In this document: positions 1-7,102 of the stretch, in pieces
How the letters are laid out: each line of letters opens with the position of its first letter
Numbering within the stretch: the stretch's first letter is position 1
Source of the DNA: RGIG3701 sp031553595
Lineage (GTDB): Bacteria > Planctomycetota > Planctomycetia > Pirellulales > Thermoguttaceae
Assembly (NCBI GenBank): GCA_031553595.1
Contig: JAVBLI010000009.1
Coordinates: 124,001 to 188,000, forward strand
Direction of reading: 5' to 3'
Length of the DNA: 64,000 nucleotides
Notes under the pieces: model-generated
Databases searched by the model: none
Told to the model about the DNA's origin: nothing
What the model saw: only the letters and a program-made list of their open reading frames with translations
Program-made: the position numbers and the translations under genes

Positions 1-1
1 C

Positions 2-301
2 CAGGCGCTGGAGTTTGGCGTCCGTGTGTTCATGTATCACGGCTTCCTGCACTCCAAAACCGCCGTCTGTGACGCTACCGTCGCGACGATCGGCACCGCG
101 AATCTCTCGAACCGCAGCTTTCACATCAACTTCGAAGTGAATCTTTTCGTCCACGATGAAACGTTTGCGGCCCAGCAGGAAGCGATTTTTCTCCACGACC
201 AACAGAACTGCGTGGAGCTGACCGAAGAATGGTTCCGGCGACAGCCGCTGACCAGCCGCTTTCTTTATAACGCCGCGCGGCTGATCGCGCCGATGATTTG
301 A
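2..301 (+). CDS. Cardiolipin synthase / phospholipase D family protein, 3' end only
   Basis: The gene runs in from the left edge, and only about the last 99 residues are visible. They contain a phospholipase D signature, HSKTAVCD (H-x-K-x4-D), followed by IGTANLSNRSF, the usual C-terminal active-site half of bacterial cardiolipin synthases. These membrane enzymes join two phosphatidylglycerols, or use a related phosphatidyl transfer, to make cardiolipin. The tail after the motif (conserved FEVNLFVHDE, then a basic end) also fits the family. The first HKD motif and the membrane segments lie outside the window, so another PLD-family transferase cannot be excluded. The stop at 299-301 is followed at once by an inverted repeat with a T-run. 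Confidence 0.8.
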   Translation, partial: QALEFGVRVFMYHGFLHSKTAVCDATVATIGTANLSNRSFHINFEVNLFVHDETFAAQQEAIFLHDQQNCVELTEEWFRRQPLTSRFLYNAARLIAPMI

Positions 302-303
302 GG

Positions 304-359
304 TGTAGGGTGTAAGGTGACTGGCGAGTTGCCAATCATACCTTACACCCTACATTTTT
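304..359. repeat. Stop-codon-anchored palindrome A (terminator-like)
   Basis: A perfect 15-bp inverted repeat (304-318 with 340-354) encloses a small inner stem (TGGC/GCCA) and is followed on the plus strand by TTTTT. The arms are made of GTGTAGG/GTGTAAG units and the core reads GTGACTGGCGAG. It could terminate the cls-like transcript. It also belongs to the family of locus-specific-arm palindromes seen across the window. Confidence 0.75.
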
Positions 360-364
360 CACCT

Positions 365-3300
365 TTAGAAGCAGAACGTGAAGCCTGCCTGGACGGTGTG
401 GGCGCCGAACTGGCCGCTGAACTCGCCGGCGTAGCGGAGGAAGATTTCCCGTCCGCAGCAGGTGATGAAATTCAGGTCGGCGGCCAGCAGACAGCGGTCG
501 CGGGATATGTTATATCCGGTGGCCATCATCGAGGCGTGCGTGTCGTCGAAGGCGAAGGAGCTCAGGGCGCTGACGTTACCTCCGCAGAAGTCGTGCACCC
601 ACGCGGCGGTCAGCACGGGCTCAATGCTCCATCCGTAAGCCGATTCGTAGTACCGCGAGAAGCGGAAGCCGAGGGTCTGGAGGAAGCTGGAGTGTGACAT
701 CTTGTCGACGTACAGTGCCGCCAGCGATCCGCTTTCGGTGAAGGCGTCTTCGCGGAGGTCCATGAACTGGTAGGACAGGAAGGGGTTGAAGTCGGCGGCC
801 AGGAAGTTGGTTTTCTTGCCGATTTCGAAGGCGACGGTGAACAGTTTCGCGTCGTGATCGCCGGAAGCGGTGCTGCCGTCGAAGGTCATGTTGCGTTTGG
901 TTTCGATGTTTCCGAACATGCCGCCGAGGGTGCCGCTGACGTATCCCCAGTCGGCGAAATAGGCACCGTAGAGGTTCAGCATGAACGCCGAGATGTCGCT
1001 GGTGCTTTGTCCGCCGGACTTGAAAGTGGTGTTGGTCCAGTTGCCGCCGAAGCTGATGCCCCACATGAAGTTACAGCAGAGCATGCGATCCATGCCGATG
1101 CTGAAGCCGAAGGTGTCGGCGCTGTAGTCGCCCAGGTCGGCGTTCGTGCGTTTCATCCAGTTTCCGGATCCCTGGAACCAGAGCTGGTGTCCGAAGGGGT
1201 TGGCCATCATGTTCTGGGCGAGGATGCGTGTTTCTTCATCGCGGCCGGCGGCGGCGTAATATCCGCCCACCCAGCCGGGCGTGGCTTCCGGGCCGTAATA
1301 CGGCATACCCTGCGAGACGAACCCGGCGGACAGGGCCGCGTTGAGTACACGGTGCGTCCGGTTGATGACGGTGTTGTTGAAGCCGGAGGTGATGATCTGC
1401 ATCTCCATGGGAGTCGCGGTCAGGGCGACGGTAGTCAGCTCGTCGAGGTTCTCGGCGGTGACGGATTTGTCGGACTCCACGACCATGTCGAACAACTCGC
1501 CGGCATCCTCGTTCCCCGCTTTGGTTAGGGCCAGGAGGTTGTCGTAAACGGCCTGCTGGTTGTTGGTGAAATCTTTGGTGGGATCGGTGCCGGTGCCGGA
1601 AACGTTCACGCTCAGTGAGGAGGTGGTGCCCGTCGTGGCGATTTTCGCGGAGTTGAGGGTGATATTCGTGCCCGAGGAGGAAACCTCGACGCCGTCGGTG
1701 CCGCCGAAAGTGCTCTTTCCGTCGACAGCAGTGACGGTGCCGTTGGAAATCTGCGTGCCGGCTCCGGTTTTCAGCAGGCCGTCGTCGGTTTTCATGATCG
1801 TGAAGTCGACGTTCGTGCCCGAGAAGGTGCCATTGTTGAGGATAATGACTTGCGTCGCGGCGGCGGTGCCGTTTTTGGAGAACGTGATGTCGCCGTCGGT
1901 GGCGCGGATGAGGTCGCAGCCGGTGCTGGAAACTTCGATGTAAACTTTCGTGCCGCCGGCATAGGTCCAGCTGTTGGCGGTGTGCGTGCCGACGCCGGCG
2001 TTACCCGGGCGGTGGATGCCGCCGCTGGTGCCGAAAACCACGTTGCCGGTAACCGTGCCGTTGCCGAACAGGGTGGCGTCGCCGACGGTGAGGTTGCCCG
2101 TGATTTTTCCATTGAAATAGTTTTCACCGGCATGGAAATACATTTCCTTGATGTTGGAGACCTGGCCGCTTACCTTGAAAATACCGCCGCCGGTGATGTT
2201 CAGGGTGGTGAGGTCGGTGCCGCCGGTACGGGTGATGTCTTTGAAGTCGACGGTCGTCTTGGCGTCGATTTTCATTTCATGGCTGTTGCTGGTGAGGTTC
2301 GTGCCACGGATTTCCCATTTATTGGCCACGACGGATCCTTCGCCGGAAATGTGGCTGGAGGATTTGTCGGTGTAGGCGGTGTCGAAGGTATTGACTTTCT
2401 TTGCGGTGTCGAGGTTGCTGATGTTGTTTTCTTCGTCGGTGCCGGCGGTCCACTTCGTGGTTTTCTGGATGTCGACGGTGGCTTCCTCGATCAGTGCGAG
2501 GATCGTGGCACGCTGCTCCTCGGTGGGTTTGAAATCCAGCGTCAGGACGGACTGCTCGACTCCAGCACCGGTGATGGCGTAGCCGCCCGTGCCGGAAAGG
2601 GTGACGGCATAGTTGTCTTCGGTCAGCCGGATTTTGGTGGTGCTGCCCAGGATCAGTTTGTTCGTCACGCTGGCGGTGAGGCCGTCGAGGGTCGTCACGT
2701 TGTCGCCACTGCTGGCCGCCTGGATGACGATCGATTTCCCGACGCCCGTGGACGAGAGATTCAGGTTTTGCACGGTTAGCACACCGGTGGAGGTGCTGTT
2801 GAGCCCCACGGCTGGTGTGGCGGACTCCGTCGCGCCCAGCTTGAAGTTGATGGTCAGGTTGCCTTTATAGGCTTCGACAAAACCGCCTTCGTCAACGGTC
2901 ACAGTCTCGACCGAGGAGCTATGGAAGGCCAGGGTCGCTTTGCTGGCGACGGTCAGGGTGCCAGTGTGGGTGATCAAGCCCTCGACGTACAGCTTCGAAC
3001 GGTCGATGGTGTCGCCAACGACCAGGTTGTTGCTGCCCATGACGAGGTTTCCGCCGATGACGGTCGTGCCTGTGCCCAGGACATTGAGGTTGCCCCCGGC
3101 TGTGACGTTCTTGCTGATGTAGTTGCTCAGGTCGGTGGCCGTCAGCGAAACGACGCCCTCGACCGAACCGGTGATGGTCGAGCTGCCCGCCAACACAATA
3201 TTCCGCGCCCCGGTGATGAGGATGTCGGTGGCGGTGGCGGTGTAGCTGACGATGTCGGCACTGACCAGCGTATCGCCGTCCATGACGACGTCGCCGCGGA

Positions 3301-4342
3301 CGTTGGAAAGAGTCGCAGCGGCCAGCGTGGCGGCATTCAGCGACAGGGTGTTGTTCGAGCCGCCGAGATCAACGCCCGCCTTGCCGGACTCCTGCGTGAC
3401 CAGAACCGTCACTTTTTCCAGCGTTAGCGTGCTCTGCGAGGTGGAATCCAGGGCGATACCACCGCCGACATACGTCGCGGTCAGCGGGACGTTGGTGCCC
3501 GCGGTGCTGCTGTTTCTCAGTTCCACGTTCGCCAGGAGAATCTGGTTGTTGGTCTGGCTGGTGCCTACGAAACTCGTGGTCTGGCCGGTGCCCGTCACCA
3601 GCGCCGCTTTGGCGTTGGGGTTGACATCCATGGAGGATTTGCCGGAAGCCGGGGTGATTCGCACGATGTTGAACAGCGCGTTGTTTTTATTTGTCACGTT
3701 GATGGTTGCGTTGCCCAGGAGCGTCGTCACGCCCTGCACCGTGGCATAGGCGCCGCTCTGGCTGCCGGAGGCGAGCTTCAGGGTGCCGGAACTCTGCAAC
3801 TGGAGGTTGCCGATGTAGCGCGAATGCGTCGTGCCGTTGGCGCTGTTGAGCAGGTACAACGTCCGCAGCGTTCCCGACTGCTCCTGATTGCTGCCGGAGG
3901 TCGAATAAACGCCCGAATAGCGGAAAATACCGCCGTCGGTGATGTTCAACAGCTGATTCGATCCGCTGCCCTGAATGAACTTCGCGTCCACCTCGGCGGC
4001 GCCGGAGATGTTCATGATGCCGCCCAGGCCGATGGTGTCTTTCACCAGCAACTTGGCGGCACTGCCGGAAACGTTCAGCGTGCCGGTCGTACCGTTGACC
4101 GCCAGCGTATTAATCGTACGTTGCTGGCCGGAAAGCGTGACCGTCGTCCCGGTGGCGATGGTCACATCGTCCGAATCGGAACTGGCGCCCGGGGTCGTGC
4201 TCGTCCCACCCCAGGTTGCGGTCGCGGTCCAAAGACCGGTGCCCGTGCTGGTGTACGTGGCCGACATGGCGGACTGAGCCGCGAAAAGCCCCAGAAGGCT
4301 GCATGTGATGACGGATGCGAGTTTCAGAATTTTCTTTGACAT
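365..4342 (-). CDS. Autotransporter with C-terminal beta-barrel domain
   Basis: This 1325-residue surface or secreted protein starts with a signal peptide (basic MSKK, then a hydrophobic stretch ending near AQSAMSA). Residues of roughly 30-1030 form a long passenger rich in G, S, T, N and V with many beta-strand-like repeats, as in autotransporter-associated beta-helix passengers. From about residue 1055 to the end there is an autotransporter barrel domain: alternating aromatic/hydrophobic strands (GHQLWFQGSGNWMKR, FGFSIGMDRML) and a C-terminal FTFCF with a final Phe, the signal for barrel assembly in the outer membrane. The passenger would be exported through the barrel (type V secretion). 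Adhesion or surface-layer roles are guesses. Several Cys residues sit in the barrel (CCNF, ITCCG), which is unusual. The minus-strand start at 4342 is supported by the signal peptide. The gene converges on the cls fragment. Confidence 0.88.
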   Translation of the reverse strand: MSKKILKLASVITCSLLGLFAAQSAMSATYTSTGTGLWTATATWGGTSTTPGASSDSDDVTIATGTTVTLSGQQRTINTLAVNGTTGTLNVSGSAAKLLVKDTIGLGGIMNISGAAEVDAKFIQGSGSNQLLNITDGGIFRYSGVYSTSGSNQEQSGTLRTLYLLNSANGTTHSRYIGNLQLQSSGTLKLASGSQSGAYATVQGVTTLLGNATINVTNKNNALFNIVRITPASGKSSMDVNPNAKAALVTGTGQTTSFVGTSQTNNQILLANVELRNSSTAGTNVPLTATYVGGGIALDSTSQSTLTLEKVTVLVTQESGKAGVDLGGSNNTLSLNAATLAAATLSNVRGDVVMDGDTLVSADIVSYTATATDILITGARNIVLAGSSTITGSVEGVVSLTATDLSNYISKNVTAGGNLNVLGTGTTVIGGNLVMGSNNLVVGDTIDRSKLYVEGLITHTGTLTVASKATLAFHSSSVETVTVDEGGFVEAYKGNLTINFKLGATESATPAVGLNSTSTGVLTVQNLNLSSTGVGKSIVIQAASSGDNVTTLDGLTASVTNKLILGSTTKIRLTEDNYAVTLSGTGGYAITGAGVEQSVLTLDFKPTEEQRATILALIEEATVDIQKTTKWTAGTDEENNISNLDTAKKVNTFDTAYTDKSSSHISGEGSVVANKWEIRGTNLTSNSHEMKIDAKTTVDFKDITRTGGTDLTTLNITGGGIFKVSGQVSNIKEMYFHAGENYFNGKITGNLTVGDATLFGNGTVTGNVVFGTSGGIHRPGNAGVGTHTANSWTYAGGTKVYIEVSSTGCDLIRATDGDITFSKNGTAAATQVIILNNGTFSGTNVDFTIMKTDDGLLKTGAGTQISNGTVTAVDGKSTFGGTDGVEVSSSGTNITLNSAKIATTGTTSSLSVNVSGTGTDPTKDFTNNQQAVYDNLLALTKAGNEDAGELFDMVVESDKSVTAENLDELTTVALTATPMEMQIITSGFNNTVINRTHRVLNAALSAGFVSQGMPYYGPEATPGWVGGYYAAAGRDEETRILAQNMMANPFGHQLWFQGSGNWMKRTNADLGDYSADTFGFSIGMDRMLCCNFMWGISFGGNWTNTTFKSGGQSTSDISAFMLNLYGAYFADWGYVSGTLGGMFGNIETKRNMTFDGSTASGDHDAKLFTVAFEIGKKTNFLAADFNPFLSYQFMDLREDAFTESGSLAALYVDKMSHSSFLQTLGFRFSRYYESAYGWSIEPVLTAAWVHDFCGGNVSALSSFAFDDTHASMMATGYNISRDRCLLAADLNFITCCGREIFLRYAGEFSGQFGAHTVQAGFTFCF

Positions 4343-4614
4343 GACTTAATCTTCCCTGACTGATAAATTGCGGAAAATGCGAAAATGAGGCGTTTTCCGT
4401 GAATTAATCTTTCGTACTGTTCGTTTTCACCGGATTTCATGAATTTTGAGCTAAAATTTACGAAATATCCAAGCAAAAATGAGCCGTGACAAATCTCTAC
4501 TCCTATTTATCGGCCGTTAAACTCGCGGCAATCATTAAATTTTGCAGAATCGTTAAACTTTAACATAAAAACAGTGTTTTGTGTTAAAAATAAAGACAAA
4601 ATAGATGAAATGGG

Positions 4615-4652
4615 TGAAATAAAAAAGCGTCAGCACAAAAATGCGCTGACGC
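4615..4652 (-). terminator. Rho-independent terminator after the NCS1-type permease gene
   Basis: Read on the minus strand, a 10-bp stem (4643-4652 with 4627-4636, one G-T pair) with a 6-nt loop is followed by TTTTTT and more T-rich sequence. It lies about 30 bp beyond the permease stop and closes the catabolic transcription unit. Confidence 0.85.
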
Positions 4653-4661
4653 CTGCGATTT

Positions 4662-4679
4662 CCATTATATATATAATGG
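4662..4679. repeat. Perfect 18-bp A+T palindrome
   Basis: CCATTATATATATAATGG is its own reverse complement. It lies between the permease stop and its terminator, so it would be in the 3' end of the transcript. A related CCATATATATAATG occurs at 17404-17417, next to the HzsA-related start codon. It may be an operator or an mRNA stem. I do not recognise a known regulator site. Confidence 0.6.
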
Positions 4680-4684
4680 TGTGA

Positions 4685-6226
4685 TTACTCGGCGGTGTCG
4701 ATCCGCTGCGGCATCGCGATCACCTTGGATTCCATGCCCAGCTTGGCCAGGAGGAAATACAAGACGAAGCCGACGACGATCGCGGCCACCGGCGGGCACG
4801 GGATTTCTAACGGCAATTTCGATCCCAGCACCAGCGGCGCGGCACCGACGATAAACCCGAAGAACCAGGAAATCCACCCCGGCATGTTAAATCCTTCGCG
4901 CGGCCCGGCCCAGCGTTTCCCCGCCAGGAGGTAATCCGCTGCCATGGCACCGCAGATGGGCCCGAACGACGCACCGACAACCGCGAACACGGCCCCGGCC
5001 TGCCCGGCCCAACTCGACACGACCAGCCCGATGGCCACCAACACGCCAAGACCGGCGGTGATCAGCGGATTGATTTTCGGGAACGTCGTCTTGAAAGCGT
5101 CTGCAGCGACCACGGCCGGGAAGCAGGCCGACGGAAACGCGGCGATCGCCAGCAGCAGCATGCAGATTTTCGCAGCGGTCGGGTCGAAAATGGCACCGAA
5201 CAGCGACGGCACATTATACGTTGCCAGCAATTCCGGAGCTTTCTCAGCCAAGGTTGCCTGGGCTCCAACCACAGCCACCAGCGCGATCGTGCCAGTGAGG
5301 ACGGTCGCCAGCACGATTCCTACGAATCCGGCGAGGTAGACGCTCTTTTGGTCTTTGTTATTCGAGCAGAATCCTGTGCCCGCGGCACCGGCCGTCGCGA
5401 AGAAGCCCACAACATATGCGCAGATCAGGGAGAGAACGCCCAGAGTTTCGCTGCCGTAAAGCGTGACGCGCTTCGCCTTTGCGGCGAAAGCGTCGGCCTT
5501 TTCCTTCGCATCCTTGATGACGATATTCTCCGGGTCCGCAGTGGCTTTTTCGGTCCATTTTTCCTGAGCAACCGTGGCGCTACTGTCCAATTTCGCGGGG
5601 TCGAAATCCTTCACGCCGCCGATGGTCGAAATCAGCAGAAAGACCAGCACGCCGATCGGGAGAATCGGCGAGAAGGACGCCACCTTGCCGACATATTGCA
5701 CGCCTTTGAGGCCGGCGAATGTCGCGACAAGAATCCACGCCACGCCCAGCCCGGCACGCATCATGCCCAGCGGCGTCAGCAGTCCGGCTCCCTGCACGAT
5801 CAGCACTTCCTGATTCATAAAGATACTCGTCAAGAGCAGGCCCGCGAAATAAGCGTTGACGCTCAACCATCCGAATTGCAGCGCACCCATGAGGAACCCG
5901 GGCATGATGTATCCGCCGGTGACGCCGTAGGTGGAGGTGCCAACGACGGTCAGCGAGAGGCCGGTCTTCATGCCGAGCATGCCGGGCACGATGTAACAGA
6001 GGAAGTAACACAGCAGCGCGGCCAGCACCAGGGCGCCGATCGCCAGGCCCAGACCGCCGATGAGCGTTCCGCCCAAAAACGGCCCGGCCCCGCTGGGCAC
6101 GTCCTGCCAGAACGCAAACCACAGCATCACCCCGGCATACACAGCCGCGGTCGTGGTCAGCCAGCCCACGCGATTGGAAAACGGATTCGGCGTCGCCGAT
6201 GCAACATAATCAGGAAGTTGAGACAT
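4685..6226 (-). CDS. NCS1-type permease (purine/cytosine/allantoin-like)
   Basis: A 513-residue polytopic inner-membrane protein with about 12 hydrophobic segments. The N-terminal third resembles nucleobase:cation symporter-1 proteins of the CodB group: FLGGTLIGGLGLAIG, then GMLGMKTGLSLTVVGTSTYG, then LQFGWLSVNAYFAGLLL. A hydrophilic stretch of about 50 residues (roughly 215-265, rich in K, E, A and D) interrupts the membrane core and is unusual for the family. AAGRC... style ends are absent and the C-terminus is a short charged tail. The substrate cannot be read from sequence; nucleobases, nucleosides or related heterocycles are likely. It directly follows deoC on the same strand, which would suit nucleoside salvage. 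The start is supported by AAGGAG five bases upstream of the ATG. Confidence 0.75.
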   Translation of the reverse strand: MSQLPDYVASATPNPFSNRVGWLTTTAAVYAGVMLWFAFWQDVPSGAGPFLGGTLIGGLGLAIGALVLAALLCYFLCYIVPGMLGMKTGLSLTVVGTSTYGVTGGYIMPGFLMGALQFGWLSVNAYFAGLLLTSIFMNQEVLIVQGAGLLTPLGMMRAGLGVAWILVATFAGLKGVQYVGKVASFSPILPIGVLVFLLISTIGGVKDFDPAKLDSSATVAQEKWTEKATADPENIVIKDAKEKADAFAAKAKRVTLYGSETLGVLSLICAYVVGFFATAGAAGTGFCSNNKDQKSVYLAGFVGIVLATVLTGTIALVAVVGAQATLAEKAPELLATYNVPSLFGAIFDPTAAKICMLLLAIAAFPSACFPAVVAADAFKTTFPKINPLITAGLGVLVAIGLVVSSWAGQAGAVFAVVGASFGPICGAMAADYLLAGKRWAGPREGFNMPGWISWFFGFIVGAAPLVLGSKLPLEIPCPPVAAIVVGFVLYFLLAKLGMESKVIAMPQRIDTAE

Positions 6227-6294
6227 AATGGCTCCTTAAATGGTGGATAGGGTTGGGGTTAGGGTATGGGGGATAGGGAGGGATTCCCGGCATG

Positions 6295-6981
6295 CTATTG
6301 CACCGCCGCTTCTTCCAGCAGCTTCCGGGCCGTGCCGCCGACACCGAAACGCTCGACACCCACGGCCACCATCTTGCGGATGGTTTCCAGGTCGCGTACG
6401 CCGCCGGCCGCTTTCACCTTCGCGCGGTCGCCGACAACCTGCTTCAGAAACGTCACGTTTTCCAGCGTCGCGCCGGTCGGAGCCCAGCCCGTGCCGGTTT
6501 TTACCCACTGCGCACCGCCCTCCACCACCATCTCCGCCACCCGACGCATCAGGTCTTCGTTCAAGTAATGGCACTCGATGATCACCTTCAGCGACTTGTC
6601 GCCGACGGCCTCTTTCACCGCGCGGATGTCGTCCTGGGCTTCCCGATACATCCCACTTAAAATATACCCGACGTTGAGCATCATGTCAATCTCATCGGCC
6701 CCCAAATCCACCACACTTTTTGCCTCGGCTACCTTCATGGCCGTCGTCATGCCGCCGGAGGGGAAACCGACCGTGCCGCCGATGTTGAATTTGCCGCCGA
6801 TTTGGGCCCGATAATCCAGCAGCGTTGGCAGAAAGCACGACAGCGCGAATACGGCCGTGCAATCATACTGTTTCGCCAGGTCGGCGTATTCCAGCACCTG
6901 CGTTTTCGTTGAGTTCGCCTGCACGGCGCTGACATCCATTAATTTTGCAAGCGTCGCGACGCTTAATTTTGGGAGTTCCAT
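6295..6981 (-). CDS. deoC: Deoxyribose-phosphate aldolase
   Basis: A 228-residue class I aldolase that splits 2-deoxy-D-ribose 5-phosphate into glyceraldehyde 3-phosphate and acetaldehyde in nucleoside catabolism. The Schiff-base lysine is K161 in WVKTGTGW, and the second conserved lysine is in KVKAAGGVR (about K190). The proton-relay region is ADEIDMMLNVG near residues 95-105. Length and motif order match bacterial DeoC. It lies upstream of the NCS1-type permease in the same direction with a 68-bp gap. That gap holds a G-rich imperfect array (6242-6285), so the two genes may be cotranscribed. The cytosol is the expected location. Confidence 0.93.
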   Translation of the reverse strand: MELPKLSVATLAKLMDVSAVQANSTKTQVLEYADLAKQYDCTAVFALSCFLPTLLDYRAQIGGKFNIGGTVGFPSGGMTTAMKVAEAKSVVDLGADEIDMMLNVGYILSGMYREAQDDIRAVKEAVGDKSLKVIIECHYLNEDLMRRVAEMVVEGGAQWVKTGTGWAPTGATLENVTFLKQVVGDRAKVKAAGGVRDLETIRKMVAVGVERFGVGGTARKLLEEAAVQ

Positions 6982-7020
6982 GGGAGTTTTTCCTTTATTT
7001 TAAATGATTTGTTAGGGTGT

Positions 7021-7102
7021 TGTGAACGAATGAGCGAATGAGGAGGGCCGTAGCCTGACGCCAGCCACTCTCTCACTCGTTCACTTGTTCACTCTTTCAC
7101 TT
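7021..7102. repeat. Stop-codon-anchored palindrome B
   Basis: Arms of GAACGAAT/GAGCGAAT-like units (7022-7041) face the inverse CACTCGTT/CACTTGTT units (7066-7100). The core carries GAGGAGGG (7040-7047), nine bases, then GACGCCAGC (7057-7065). The same core with the same nine-base spacing is at palindrome C. The right arm overlaps the end of the minus-strand pectate-lyase-fold gene, whose TGA stop at 7097-7099 lies inside the arm. Confidence 0.75.

Larger units (their letters stand above)
4343..4684. other. 342-bp A+T-rich intergenic region
   Basis: The region lies between the start of the autotransporter gene (minus) and the stop of the permease gene (minus). It is markedly A+T-rich compared with its surroundings. 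It holds a terminator hairpin at 4615-4652 and an 18-bp palindrome at 4662-4679, and presumably the autotransporter promoter and a long 5' leader. A weak imperfect stem, CGGAAAA/TTTTCCG, lies near 4371-4410. I see no credible small gene. Confidence 0.6.
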
